A stretch of 64,000 nucleotides of DNA, from positions 1 to 64,000 of the forward strand of contig JANSWY010000015.1 of NCBI GenBank assembly GCA_024743255.1. The letters run 5' to 3'. The DNA comes from a bacterium. GTDB lineage: Bacteria; Bacteroidota; Bacteroidia; Cytophagales; Cyclobacteriaceae. This document shows positions 54,972 to 63,449 of this stretch, one piece after another. The notes under the pieces are model-generated. The model did no database searches and was not told the origin of the DNA. It was given only the letters and a program-made list of their open reading frames with translations. Numbering within the stretch: position 1 is the stretch's first letter; each line of letters opens with the position of its first letter. The translations under genes were made by a program, and so were the position numbers.

Positions 54972-55988
54972 ATGGGAAAAGGAGGCAAGGTATTTTTTGC
55001 CGTAATACAGTATGTCTTATCAATAGCTATCGCAATTGCTCTTCTGGCATATGTTTTTCAATCAATAGAGTTTGATGAATTCATTGAGAAATGGGAGAGT
55101 GTCAATTTCTCATGGGTTTATTTGTCAATAGTCCTTTCATTCGTAGCATTTGTTGCCAGAGCATATCGTTGGAATTTATTAATTGAGCCACTAGGCTTTA
55201 AGCTTAAAACCTGGCGTACATTGATTGCCGTATTTGTAGGTTACCTGGTGAACCTGGCTGTTCCCAGAGCTGGTGAATTGTCCAGATGTGCTATTTTAAA
55301 GAAAAACGATGGGGTTCCCGTTACTCAATCATTTGGCACAGTGGTCATGGAAAGGATCTTCGATTTCTTAATGCTACTTGTCCTCCTTATTCTGGGTTTT
55401 ATTCTTGAATTCGAAAAATTGATAGCATTCTTTCAGGATATCTTATCAAAACTATCGATTGATCCCAGAATTATAGTTTTTATTGGGGTAGGGGGAATTC
55501 TTTTAGGTGTTTTGTTTCTTATTTTTTTCAATCGAATTGATGAGTTCCTGATAAAATTCAAATTATATATCAAGATTAAGGGTTTCATTAGAGAATTGTT
55601 GACTGGTCTGATGTCATTTTCAAAAATGCAGAACAAGACTGGATTTATTATATCTACTCTGATTATTTGGGTGACTTATTTTTATATGGGATATGTTATA
55701 GTATTCGCATTAGAAGAAACGAGCTCTTTAACTCATCTTGCCGGTCTTACTATGTTGGTAGGTGCAGGAATTGCCCTTTCTATTCCGATTCAAGCAGGTT
55801 TCGGAACCTATCATTTTATTGTTAGTAGATTACTCTTGCTATATTCAATACCAGAAGCTACTGGAACTTTCTTCGCTACCCTTTTACATACTTCGCAGAT
55901 TGCTACAATAGCGGTCTTAGGAGCAATCAGCCTTGTTATTTCATTTTTGATAAGAAAAAGAACAGCGGCTTATGAACAGCCAGAATAA
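54972..55988 (+). CDS. Lysylphosphatidylglycerol synthase-type transmembrane protein (UPF0104/flippase-like)
   Basis: The 338-residue membrane protein with about eight hydrophobic spans is built like the transmembrane half of MprF without its synthase domain. Conserved spots include FVARAYRWNLLIEPLG (about 62-77), NLAVPRAGELSRCAIL (about 93-108) and GAGIALSIPIQAGFGTYHFIV (about 258-278). Related proteins are proposed to move lipids or lipid-linked sugars across the inner membrane. It overlaps rfaE2 by 17 nt, which supports a link with heptose/LPS assembly. Confidence 0.88.
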   Translation: MGKGGKVFFAVIQYVLSIAIAIALLAYVFQSIEFDEFIEKWESVNFSWVYLSIVLSFVAFVARAYRWNLLIEPLGFKLKTWRTLIAVFVGYLVNLAVPRAGELSRCAILKKNDGVPVTQSFGTVVMERIFDFLMLLVLLILGFILEFEKLIAFFQDILSKLSIDPRIIVFIGVGGILLGVLFLIFFNRIDEFLIKFKLYIKIKGFIRELLTGLMSFSKMQNKTGFIISTLIIWVTYFYMGYVIVFALEETSSLTHLAGLTMLVGAGIALSIPIQAGFGTYHFIVSRLLLLYSIPEATGTFFATLLHTSQIATIAVLGAISLVISFLIRKRTAAYEQPE

Positions 55989-56466
55989 AATTTACCAAAG
56001 TTACCCTTCCTTCGATTCTCGACTTAAAGAATGGAGACAATCGGGATTAAATATCATTTTTACTAATGGCTGTTTCGATCTGCTTCACTTAGGGCATGTT
56101 GATTACCTTGAAAGGGCTAGATCACTTGGGGATAAATTAATAGTTGGATTAAACTCTGATAGTTCAGTAAAGTCTATTAAGGGAGAAAGTAGACCCATCA
56201 ATGATGAGTCTATCAGAATGAGAATGATAGCCGCATTGGAATGTGTGGATGCAGTGGTCTTATTCCAGGAAGATACTCCCCTGATTTTAATCCAAAATAT
56301 TTTACCTTCGGTACTCGTCAAAGGAAAGGATTATGATATTAGTAACATTGTAGGTGCAGATGTCGTAATTGCAAATGGAGGTAGAGTGGAAACTTTAGAG
56401 CTTGTTGAGGGTTATTCTACTACCAAATTGATAGAAACTATACAAAATAAGAAAGGAACAGAATGA
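55972..56466 (+). CDS. rfaE2: D-glycero-beta-D-manno-heptose 1-phosphate adenylyltransferase
   Basis: The 164-residue nucleotidyltransferase activates heptose 1-phosphate to ADP-heptose for the LPS inner core. It corresponds to the C-terminal domain of HldE only. The catalytic HLGH is at residues 39-42 in FTNGCFDLLHLGHVDYL, and VKGKDYDISNIVGAD and the terminal GYSTTKLIE match the family. It overlaps the flippase-like gene by 17 nt and the zinc-peptidase gene by 4 nt, so the five-gene panC operon is tightly packed. Confidence 0.95.
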   Translation: MNSQNKIYQSYPSFDSRLKEWRQSGLNIIFTNGCFDLLHLGHVDYLERARSLGDKLIVGLNSDSSVKSIKGESRPINDESIRMRMIAALECVDAVVLFQEDTPLILIQNILPSVLVKGKDYDISNIVGADVVIANGGRVETLELVEGYSTTKLIETIQNKKGTE

Positions 56467-57155
56467 TTTTAATAATTATTGTATTTGCTCTAATCAGTTG
56501 GGCTGTTAGTTCCCGGCTGAAAAGTAAATTTAGAAAATACTCGCAAATTGGCTTAAGTTCAGGTTTGAGTGGTAGAGAAATTGCTGAGAATATGCTCAGG
56601 GATCATGGTATTTATGATGTGAGCGTAATGTCTGTGCCAGGAAAATTGACAGATCACTACAACCCTGCGAATAAGACAGTAAACCTAAGCCCTGCGGTTT
56701 ATAATGGCAGGTCAGCTGCAGCTGCGGCTGTTGCAGCCCATGAATGTGGACATGCAGTGCAACATGCTACCGCATACTCAATGTTGGAATTCAGATCAGC
56801 CATGGTTCCTCTTCAGAATGTGAGTGCGAGGATCATAAACATAATTTTCATTGCAATGTTCTTTGGAGCATTCTTTGTTCAAGGATTGTTTTCATTCCAA
56901 ACAGCCATGTTGGTAATAATTGGTTGTTATTTCGTGTTTACATTATTTGCATTTGTTACCCTTCCCGTTGAATTTGATGCCAGTAGGAGGGCATTGGCTT
57001 GGATTAGCAAAAGGGGAGTAGTAAACAGGCAAGAGCATGATATGGCTAAAGATGCATTGAAATGGGCGGCAATGACATATGTAGTTGCGGCAATCGGATC
57101 GTTAGTTACATTGCTTTATTGGGTAATGATGTTTCTTGGTGGATCCAGAGATTGA
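56463..57155 (+). CDS. Membrane zinc metallopeptidase, YugP family
   Basis: The 230-residue inner-membrane protein has an N-terminal anchor (about 2-16), the zinc motif HECGH at 93-97 within VAAHECGHAVQHATAY, and three further membrane segments (about 120-165, 200-225). FDASRRALAW carries the Asp/Arg expected later in the family. The substrate is unknown. It is the last gene of the pan/rfaE2 operon, with a terminator 26 nt after the stop. Confidence 0.92.
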   Translation: MILIIIVFALISWAVSSRLKSKFRKYSQIGLSSGLSGREIAENMLRDHGIYDVSVMSVPGKLTDHYNPANKTVNLSPAVYNGRSAAAAAVAAHECGHAVQHATAYSMLEFRSAMVPLQNVSARIINIIFIAMFFGAFFVQGLFSFQTAMLVIIGCYFVFTLFAFVTLPVEFDASRRALAWISKRGVVNRQEHDMAKDALKWAAMTYVVAAIGSLVTLLYWVMMFLGGSRD

Positions 57156-57180
57156 TCAATAAGTCGAAATAAAATATTTG

Positions 57181-57217
57181 AAAAGGATTCGAACAAAAAT
57201 GTTCAAATCCTTTTTTT
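57181..57217 (+). terminator. Rho-independent terminator of the panC operon
   Basis: A 13-bp stem with one mismatch (AAAGGATTCGAAC with GTTCAAATCCTTT) is followed by a seven-T run at 57211-57217. Confidence 0.9.
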
Positions 57218-57218
57218 A

Positions 57219-57226
57219 TATATTTG
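57219..57226 (+). promoter_or_regulatory. -7 promoter element of the acyl-CoA dehydrogenase gene
   Basis: TATATTTG is an exact match, 35 nt before the ATG at 57262, immediately after the preceding terminator. No -33 TTG is found at 19 nt. Confidence 0.5.
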
Positions 57227-57261
57227 CGGCTCAAAATTGAACAATTTAACATATCCTGAGA

Positions 57262-58401
57262 ATGAATTTCGAACTTACCGAAGAACAAATGGCTGTAAGA
57301 GATGCAGCCAGAGATTTTGCCCAAACCGAATTGTTACCTGGCGTTATTGAAAGAGACGACAAGCAGCAATTTCCCGCCGAGCAAATAAAGAAAATGGGTG
57401 AACTTGGCTTTATGGGGATGATGGTAGACCCTAAATATAATGGAGGAGGAATGGATACTATTTCATATGCTTTGGCGATGGAAGAGATATCGAAAATTGA
57501 TTCTTCTTCTTCTGTTTGTATGTCCGTGAATAACTCTTTGGTATGTTGGGGACTTGAAAAGTACGGAACTGAAGAGCAAAAAGAAAAATACTTAAAGCCA
57601 CTTGCGACCGGTGAAAAAATAGGAGCATTTTGTTTAAGTGAGCCTGAAGCTGGCTCTGACGCAACTTCTCAAAGAACTACTGCTGAGGATAAGGGTGATC
57701 ACTACGTTTTGAATGGAACAAAAAACTGGATCACAAACGGGAATAGCGCTTCAATCTACCTGGTAATCGCTCAAACTGACCCTGAGAAGAAACACAAAGG
57801 CATCAATGCTTTGATTGTTGAGAAAGACATGGAAGGTTTTCAGGTTGGTAAGAAAGAAGATAAACTCGGAATCAGAGGTAGTGATACACACTCTTTGATG
57901 TTTACAGATGTGAAGGTGCCAAAAGAGAACCGAATTGGTGATGATGGATTTGGCTTCACTTTCGCCATGAGCACATTGAACGGAGGAAGAATTGGTATTG
58001 CTTCTCAGGCTTTAGGAATTGCGTCTGGAGCATATGAGCTTGCATTAAAGTACTCTCAGGAAAGAAAAGCTTTTGGAAAGGAAATTTTCAATCACCAGGC
58101 AATTGCATTCAAGCTTGCTGATATGGCTACACAAATCGAAGCAGCTAGAATGTTAGTAATGAAAGCTGCATGGCTAAAAGATCAGAAGCAAGACTTCTCA
58201 CAAGCCAGTGCAATGGCCAAGTTATATGCTTCTCAAGTTGCTATGGATACCACAGTTGAGGCGGTGCAAATTCACGGTGGTTACGGGTTTGTTAAAGAGT
58301 ATCATGTTGAGAGATTAATGAGAGATGCTAAAATCACTCAGATCTATGAAGGTACTTCTGAGATTCAAAAGATTGTTATTTCAAGATCATTATTAAAATA
58401 A
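57262..58401 (+). CDS. Short-chain acyl-CoA dehydrogenase
   Basis: This FAD enzyme catalyses the first oxidation step of acyl-CoA beta-oxidation. The 379-residue protein has the usual three-domain layout: FCLSEPEAGSDA (FAD/substrate), NWITNGNSA and the C-terminal helical domain with RIGIASQALGIA. The catalytic base is Glu363 in QIYEGTSEIQ, the position used by short-chain/butyryl-CoA dehydrogenases. Size and motif suggest a short-chain substrate. Its own promoter follows a terminator, so it is monocistronic. Confidence 0.95.
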   Translation: MNFELTEEQMAVRDAARDFAQTELLPGVIERDDKQQFPAEQIKKMGELGFMGMMVDPKYNGGGMDTISYALAMEEISKIDSSSSVCMSVNNSLVCWGLEKYGTEEQKEKYLKPLATGEKIGAFCLSEPEAGSDATSQRTTAEDKGDHYVLNGTKNWITNGNSASIYLVIAQTDPEKKHKGINALIVEKDMEGFQVGKKEDKLGIRGSDTHSLMFTDVKVPKENRIGDDGFGFTFAMSTLNGGRIGIASQALGIASGAYELALKYSQERKAFGKEIFNHQAIAFKLADMATQIEAARMLVMKAAWLKDQKQDFSQASAMAKLYASQVAMDTTVEAVQIHGGYGFVKEYHVERLMRDAKITQIYEGTSEIQKIVISRSLLK

Positions 58402-58425
58402 TATAATTTCAGATTCTCCATTTTT

Positions 58426-58486
58426 AAACACAAGGTTTGTAATTGATGGAATTTAATATTAGTTTTATCCAACAAATCTTGTGTTT
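58426..58486. repeat. 15-bp inverted repeat in front of the AraC regulator gene
   Basis: AAACACAAGGTTTGT (58426-58440) pairs with ACAAATCTTGTGTTT (58472-58486) with a single G.T position and a 31-nt loop. It lies between the acyl-CoA dehydrogenase stop and the -7 element at 58512. It could be a looped operator for the AraC protein or a weak terminator, and no T run follows directly. Confidence 0.65.
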
Positions 58487-58511
58487 ATTCATGTTTTTTC
58501 GGCTAATAGTC

Positions 58512-58519
58512 TAATTTTG
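58512..58519 (+). promoter_or_regulatory. -7 element of the AraC regulator gene, 4 nt from the ATG
   Basis: TAATTTTG is an exact match ending 4 nt before the ATG at 58524, the same spacing as at 5007-5014. It predicts a leaderless or nearly leaderless mRNA. Confidence 0.5.
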
Positions 58520-58523
58520 TGGG

Positions 58524-59441
58524 ATGGAGGATTACAATAAGATAATAGAATCGTTATCAGTTAGCTTTATAAAAGCTAAAAATATTAATATTTTAAATCC
58601 TGTCTCTGTAAGAAACAACTACGATGTAGAGAATACTATACTATATGTCAATAAGGGGCAACTTAAGTATGGTGAGTATCAGGATGTTGTGGAGGAAGGT
58701 GACATTCTCTTTGTTCCAGGAGGGAAAATGATTGCGATCACTTATGGTAGCGGAAAGGCCGACTCTCTTACAAAGGATGATTTCCTAAATAATAAGGAAA
58801 GGTACTTTCAACCTTCAGATAGATTAAACTCCACTGAAAATGAAAGTTACTGTTATGTTTCGTTTGAAGCGAAAGTGTTTGATTCTGTGAATTTCTTCGC
58901 TTCTTTAGATATTCCTGCATTTGTAATTAAACAAGAAAGCAGCCTTGGATTGTTGATTAAGGAGGTTGTTCTTGAGACCTTCAGCAATTTGCCTGGTAAA
59001 GAGCGACTAATCAAGATTCAGACTGAAAGGCTGGTTGTAGAACTGATTAGATACATTATTACGAAAGGATTATTTGTTGAGCAATTTGCTACGAATAGTA
59101 CTTATTTCAAGGATCCACGTCTTATCGATATTTTCACCTTCATAAAAGAGCATTTAGGAGAAGATCTTTCTAACAAGATATTGGCCAATGTTGCAAATGT
59201 GTCAGAGGACTATGTTGGTCAGTACTTCAAAATGTTAACTGGTATCAATCCTCAGGATTATATTGAGTACCAAAGAATGGAAATGGCGGTTAACCTGCTT
59301 GGAACCACTAAAAAGAGTATCAGAGAGATTGGTAAGGAGGTTGGTTATAAGGATACTGCTTACTTCTGTAGAAGGTTCAAAATGATGTTTGGAATCCCTG
59401 CTGGGAAAATGCGTAGAAGAGAAAGCTTAATTAACGTTTAG
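58524..59441 (+). CDS. AraC-family transcriptional regulator
   Basis: The 305-residue protein has an N-terminal sensor region (about 1-195) with a short cupin-like segment (VNKGQLKYGEYQDVVEEGDILFVPGG). The C-terminal double HTH of AraC (about 205-300) reads LSNKILANVANVSEDYVGQYFK, then SIREIGKEVGYKDTAYFCRRFKMMFG. The ligand and targets are unknown. A 15-bp inverted repeat lies directly upstream and could be its operator. It overlaps the convergent gene by 4 nt. Confidence 0.92.
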   Translation: MEDYNKIIESLSVSFIKAKNINILNPVSVRNNYDVENTILYVNKGQLKYGEYQDVVEEGDILFVPGGKMIAITYGSGKADSLTKDDFLNNKERYFQPSDRLNSTENESYCYVSFEAKVFDSVNFFASLDIPAFVIKQESSLGLLIKEVVLETFSNLPGKERLIKIQTERLVVELIRYIITKGLFVEQFATNSTYFKDPRLIDIFTFIKEHLGEDLSNKILANVANVSEDYVGQYFKMLTGINPQDYIEYQRMEMAVNLLGTTKKSIREIGKEVGYKDTAYFCRRFKMMFGIPAGKMRRRESLINV

Positions 59442-59836
59442 TTTTTTCCTTCTTCAGTTTCTTCTTTTTTCTCCGATTGCTTTTTTATAAAATCATCAAT
59501 AAGATTAATTACGATTGGTAGACCTGCTTTTATGGTGGATTCAAGAGCCTTTGACTGCCAACCTGCAGTAGCTTTATTGATTTTACTATGCTGCTTTTCT
59601 ACAGGTTTCTTCTTTTTCTTGTTGCTTTTTTTTTGAGCTGTAGCTTCTGAATCGTCTTGTGATCCGGAAAGGACTCTGTATAGTACGTAGCTAGCTAATC
59701 CACCAAGAGCTGCCAAGCCTAGAACTTTCAATGCGTTCTTCTCAACATCGTCAGAGGTTTGGTTGAGTTTTTCTCTAAGTAACTCTTCTTTTACTTTTAA
59801 CTCCTTCTTTTTCGCTCGTGCTTTTGCTGAGGACAT
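59438..59836 (-). CDS. Small membrane protein with charged tails, hypothetical
   Basis: The 132-residue protein has a highly basic N-terminus (KARAKKKELKVKEELLREKL), one hydrophobic segment (about 38-56, VLGLAALGGLASYVLYRVL), a Lys-rich stretch (KKSNKKKKKP), and an amphipathic C-terminal half. No family is recognised. It starts 4 nt after the holin-like gene and shares its operon with it and the Na/Pi transporter. Confidence 0.75.
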   Translation of the reverse strand: MSSAKARAKKKELKVKEELLREKLNQTSDDVEKNALKVLGLAALGGLASYVLYRVLSGSQDDSEATAQKKSNKKKKKPVEKQHSKINKATAGWQSKALESTIKAGLPIVINLIDDFIKKQSEKKEETEEGKN

Positions 59837-59840
59837 AGGA

Positions 59841-60200
59841 TTAGATTTCTTCGTCTTCTTCTGATTCTGTAGCCGATATTATTGCCCGCTCTATTAACCC
59901 CTGAATTTTGCCTGATTTGAGTAGAATAAGCATGATAATGACTATTAGTAAGTAGAAAGATGCTACAATGCCATATCCCCAAAACATGGATTCAAGTTGC
60001 TGATTCAACATTGTAGCCATAAAAAAGCTAAAGAAGATGAGAAAGAACATGAAAATGGAAAAAGCAATCATGAAAACAACCACATTGGCAACTAATGCAG
60101 ATAGTTTCTCGATAATGTCTACTTTGACAATCTCAAACTTAACTTTCAAAAAGTTAATGATGGCCTCTATCAAGGCGTCTATTTTTAAGAGTTTTGGCAA
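59841..60200 (-). CDS. Phage-holin-family membrane protein (PF07332-like)
   Basis: The 119-residue protein has an amphipathic N-terminal helix (LIEAIINFLKVKFEIVKVDII), two long membrane spans (about 34-62 and 74-93) and an acidic tail (ESEEDEEI). This layout fits the holin superfamily III / YqjE group, which is common in chromosomes without phage genes. No endolysin or phage gene is near. It lies between the Na/Pi transporter and the small membrane protein in a three-gene operon. Confidence 0.85.
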   Translation of the reverse strand: MPKLLKIDALIEAIINFLKVKFEIVKVDIIEKLSALVANVVVFMIAFSIFMFFLIFFSFFMATMLNQQLESMFWGYGIVASFYLLIVIIMLILLKSGKIQGLIERAIISATESEEDEEI

Positions 60201-60234
60201 ATTCTATGTTGCTTTAGTTACAGCTTCAAATTAG

Positions 60235-61482
60235 CTAATAATCAGCTGATCTTTGAATAGTTTGAGGCAAATTTTGAGGTTCTGCCCCCACTGAAGTGAA
60301 TGTTTTCTTCTCTATGACGTTTTGATCCGCAATCTTATTGTCGCTGCTGATGTAAATCAAAGCGAATGGAATAAGAAAAAATACAACCAGAATATAGGCA
60401 AATCCTACCATCCTATACTTCAGGGTTAAAGCACCAAGTCTTCTGCTTAATTTAATAGGGATCAATGAAACCCATGGGAATGGGAGAAATATTAAAACAC
60501 CAATCAGGTTGAACATCAAATGAGCAATAGCAAGACTAATAGCTGCTTCTGATCTAAATAAGGCCGCAATTAAAGCAGTAATTGTAGTTCCAATATTTGC
60601 ACCAAGAATAAATTGGAATGCCCTTCTTAGTTTCACTTTTCCGGTAGCAACAAGAGGAACCATAAGGGATGTTGTTACAGAACTTGATTGAATTGCTGAA
60701 GTAATTAGCAACCCCCAACCAAATGATCTGTATTTAGTCTTAAATACAAAGTCTTCAAGTTTGGTTTTAGACCTTCCAATCAGGTCTCTGTAAATGATTT
60801 TTGATAAGATTTTGATAGTCCCAAACAGCAGGAAGAATGAAATGACCAATAAAATGAAAGGATTGCTTATTAGGTCTCCTAACAAATTAGCAATAGGTTC
60901 GAACATTAAGGTGTTGATTCCAAATTCAGGCTCTGATGTGCTCGAGTTGGAGCCGGTATGTATAAGGCTTGTGATATACCTTGATAGGTCAGATAGGAAA
61001 TGAAATTTCAATTCCAGAGGGAATAGTATTACAACGACAGCTATGTTGAAGATGTCGTGAGCAGTACCAGCTGAAATCGCTTTTCTGAACTCGCTCTTCT
61101 TAGTGAGGTAACCAAGCGAAACAATTGTACTCGTAACAGTTGTTCCCACGTTAGCACCCATTATAATTGGAATAGCACTTTCAAAAGAGATCGATCCACC
61201 TGCGACCGCTGCAACAGTCATGGTAGTAACAGTCGAGCTACTTTGAATGATTGCTGTTGTTAATAAACCAATGAATAAACCAATAAATGGATTGGCAGTA
61301 GCATTTAAAATTGATTGCACGACTTCCGCTCCTAATAGACCAAATGAGGTGCTTATCAGGTTAATTGACAATAGAAAAACGTATAGCGCAAGTGCGATAA
61401 TAATCACACTTCTGTAGAGCGATTTTGGTTTTCCTTCTTGCGATATAGAATCAGGAGCTAACATCAAGTCGCGAATATACAT
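60235..61482 (-). CDS. Na/Pi cotransporter family protein
   Basis: The 415-residue membrane transporter has two inverted repeats, each with the QSSS motif of SLC34/NptA-type sodium-phosphate carriers: TTAIIQSSSTVTT and later TSAIQSSSVTTS. These are followed by IMGANVGTTVT and ILGANIGTTIT respectively. No C-terminal PhoU domain is present; the chain ends soon after the last span. It is first in a three-gene operon with a holin-like and a small membrane protein. Confidence 0.93.
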   Translation of the reverse strand: MYIRDLMLAPDSISQEGKPKSLYRSVIIIALALYVFLLSINLISTSFGLLGAEVVQSILNATANPFIGLFIGLLTTAIIQSSSTVTTMTVAAVAGGSISFESAIPIIMGANVGTTVTSTIVSLGYLTKKSEFRKAISAGTAHDIFNIAVVVILFPLELKFHFLSDLSRYITSLIHTGSNSSTSEPEFGINTLMFEPIANLLGDLISNPFILLVISFFLLFGTIKILSKIIYRDLIGRSKTKLEDFVFKTKYRSFGWGLLITSAIQSSSVTTSLMVPLVATGKVKLRRAFQFILGANIGTTITALIAALFRSEAAISLAIAHLMFNLIGVLIFLPFPWVSLIPIKLSRRLGALTLKYRMVGFAYILVVFFLIPFALIYISSDNKIADQNVIEKKTFTSVGAEPQNLPQTIQRSADY

Positions 61483-61510
61483 GGATTTGGCCGGTTGGTT
61501 GTAAGAACTA

Positions 61511-61518
61511 CAAATTTA
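61511..61518 (-). promoter_or_regulatory. -7 promoter element of the Na/Pi operon
   Basis: The minus strand reads TAAATTTG, an exact match, 28 nt before the ATG at 61482. Confidence 0.5.
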
Positions 61519-61664
61519 AGATGTTTAAATGCCTGAATTTCTGATATTTCAGTTAAGTAATTCTTAAATTTTTAGTTGAATTTCAATAGTTCTTTACTAG
61601 CCAAATGTGAATAGAATAGCTTTAGTTTACAGAAAGCTTAATGATTCTTTAATACTTGAGAAGA

Positions 61665-62861
61665 TCACTTCGCGTTTAGTTCATTGATTGCCAACCATGC
61701 CATCAGCCCCATTCCGGTTTTAAGAGCATCTTCATCAATATTAAAAGTAGGGGTATGAACTCCAGATGTGATTCCCTTTTCTTCGTTTCTAATGCCCAAT
61801 CGATAGAAGCAAGCATCGGTTTCCTGAGAATAGTAAGCAAAGTCCTCTGCAGCCATCCAAAGGTCCAGTTCAACTACATTTTCTTCGCCCATGTAATCTT
61901 TGGCAGCCTCCCTAGCTTTGTTAGTTAGCTCTTCATTATTCTTTAAGTGTGGGTAACCCACTTTGATGTCAAAATCACAGGATCCACCCATTGATTCGGC
62001 GATACCTTCTGCCATTTTTTTCATCTTTTTGTGAGCTTCCTTTCTCCATTCTTCATCAAAAGTTCTGAAAGTTCCTTCCAATTTCACCTCATTTGGGATG
62101 ACATTGGTAGCTCCATTAGCAATCACTTTTCCAAATGATAGTACAGAAGGCATTTTAGGGCTGGCAACACGGCTAACAATTTGTTGTAGCGCAACAATGA
62201 TATGTGAAGTAATTAAAACTGGATCAATGTTGAATTCCGGCATAGCACCATGTCCTCCTTTACCTTTTACGGTAACATAGATTTCATCAGCACTTGCCAT
62301 GTACATTCCATTTCTAAAACCAACTTTACCTACTGGAACAAGAGGCATTACATGTTGCCCTATTATTCCATGAGGTTCAGGGTTTTTGAGAACTCCTTCT
62401 TTGATCATAATGGAAGCACCACCAGGAAATTTTTCTTCTCCTGGTTGAAAGATTAGCTTAACAGTTCCTTCAAATTTATCCTTTACTTCCTCCAATATTT
62501 TTGCTGCTCCAAGTAGACTTGATGTGTGAACATCGTGACCACAGGCATGCATTACACCTTCGTTCTTGGATCTGTAGGACACTTCATTAGCCTCATGGAT
62601 AGGTAATGCGTCCATATCTGCTCTTAAAGCAATGACCTTAGAATCAGGATTTTTACCTTTAATGGATGCTACAAGGCCTGTTTCTGCCAATGATTTGACG
62701 TCAGTTAGCCCGAATGAACTCAACTTATCTTTAACATAATTAGACGTTTCATGCTCTTCGAATGATAGCTCCGGGTTTGCATGAATATGTCTCCTGAATT
62801 CTAAGACATCCGAAAAATATTTTTCTGATAATGACTTTACTTGGTCTTTGAGATTCATCAC
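61665..62861 (-). CDS. M20 family amidohydrolase (aminoacylase/hippurate hydrolase type)
   Basis: The 398-residue metallohydrolase of the M20D group removes acyl groups from N-acyl amino acids or similar amides. Metal ligands are visible in MHACGHDVHTSSLLG (Cys and His, about 109-123), LIFQPGEE with the catalytic Glu, and the C-terminal SGVHTPTFNID. There is no signal peptide, so it is cytoplasmic. The start at the first of two adjacent Met codons is arbitrary. It stands alone on the minus strand; no -7 element is obvious upstream. Confidence 0.94.
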   Translation of the reverse strand: MMNLKDQVKSLSEKYFSDVLEFRRHIHANPELSFEEHETSNYVKDKLSSFGLTDVKSLAETGLVASIKGKNPDSKVIALRADMDALPIHEANEVSYRSKNEGVMHACGHDVHTSSLLGAAKILEEVKDKFEGTVKLIFQPGEEKFPGGASIMIKEGVLKNPEPHGIIGQHVMPLVPVGKVGFRNGMYMASADEIYVTVKGKGGHGAMPEFNIDPVLITSHIIVALQQIVSRVASPKMPSVLSFGKVIANGATNVIPNEVKLEGTFRTFDEEWRKEAHKKMKKMAEGIAESMGGSCDFDIKVGYPHLKNNEELTNKAREAAKDYMGEENVVELDLWMAAEDFAYYSQETDACFYRLGIRNEEKGITSGVHTPTFNIDEDALKTGMGLMAWLAINELNAK

Positions 62862-62906
62862 CTGACAAGGGGTTATTAATTACTGAAAAAGATTATACCA
62901 CCAGGA

Positions 62907-63449
62907 TCATTTAAGTCTGAATCTTTGTGGTATTAATAATGCATTTGGGAATTTTTTCTTCAGTTGTCTATATAATTTATTGGCTTCTATTTTGGTGTAG
63001 TATTTACCTACTTTAACCTTGTAAACTGGTTGTCTGTAATCGACCCAAGGAGAAGCCTGACCTAACACTGAATATACCTTTACCTGAGCCTTATTAGCAT
63101 CATCTCTTGAAGTGCCAGTATACACCTGGATCGTGTATCCTTCTACATAGTCCTTCTGATCATTATAATAAGTAGTTAGCGCTACAACACTGTCCAGTTC
63201 CGTCTTTAAGTGTCCAGTTGGAGCAACATACTCTATTTGCTCCATTTCCTCTGATTCATTGCTCGATGCAACAGAATCATCCGGAATCAGATCTGGGCGG
63301 TATATACTTAGATCTTCTGAGTAATTATTTGTAGTGGTTGTTTTGACAGTTTTAGGAGTACATGCGTACATTGTCACTACAACAACTGCAAGAAGTAATA
63401 TTTTATTCCTCAACGATGACACAGCGATTGTTTTTAAGATCCTCTTCAA
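62907..63449 (-). CDS. SPOR-domain lipoprotein
   Basis: The 180-residue protein has a lipoprotein-like signal ending MYAC (Cys30 of the long form), an acidic spacer, and a C-terminal SPOR domain (about 103-178; GYTIQVYTGTSRDDANKAQ, VYKVKVGKYYTKIEANKLYRQLKK) that binds denuded peptidoglycan at division sites. The ATG lies 47 nt inside secA. A TTG at 63410 would shorten the overlap to 8 nt and give a more normal lipoprotein signal (RNKILLLAVVVVTMYAC), so the true start is uncertain. Confidence 0.87.
   Translation of the reverse strand: MKRILKTIAVSSLRNKILLLAVVVVTMYACTPKTVKTTTTNNYSEDLSIYRPDLIPDDSVASSNESEEMEQIEYVAPTGHLKTELDSVVALTTYYNDQKDYVEGYTIQVYTGTSRDDANKAQVKVYSVLGQASPWVDYRQPVYKVKVGKYYTKIEANKLYRQLKKKFPNALLIPQRFRLK

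Noticed and set aside
59841-60200. Holin-family protein as evidence for a prophage
   Set aside because: No endolysin, structural, integrase or att-like sequence is nearby, and this family is common in non-phage operons.
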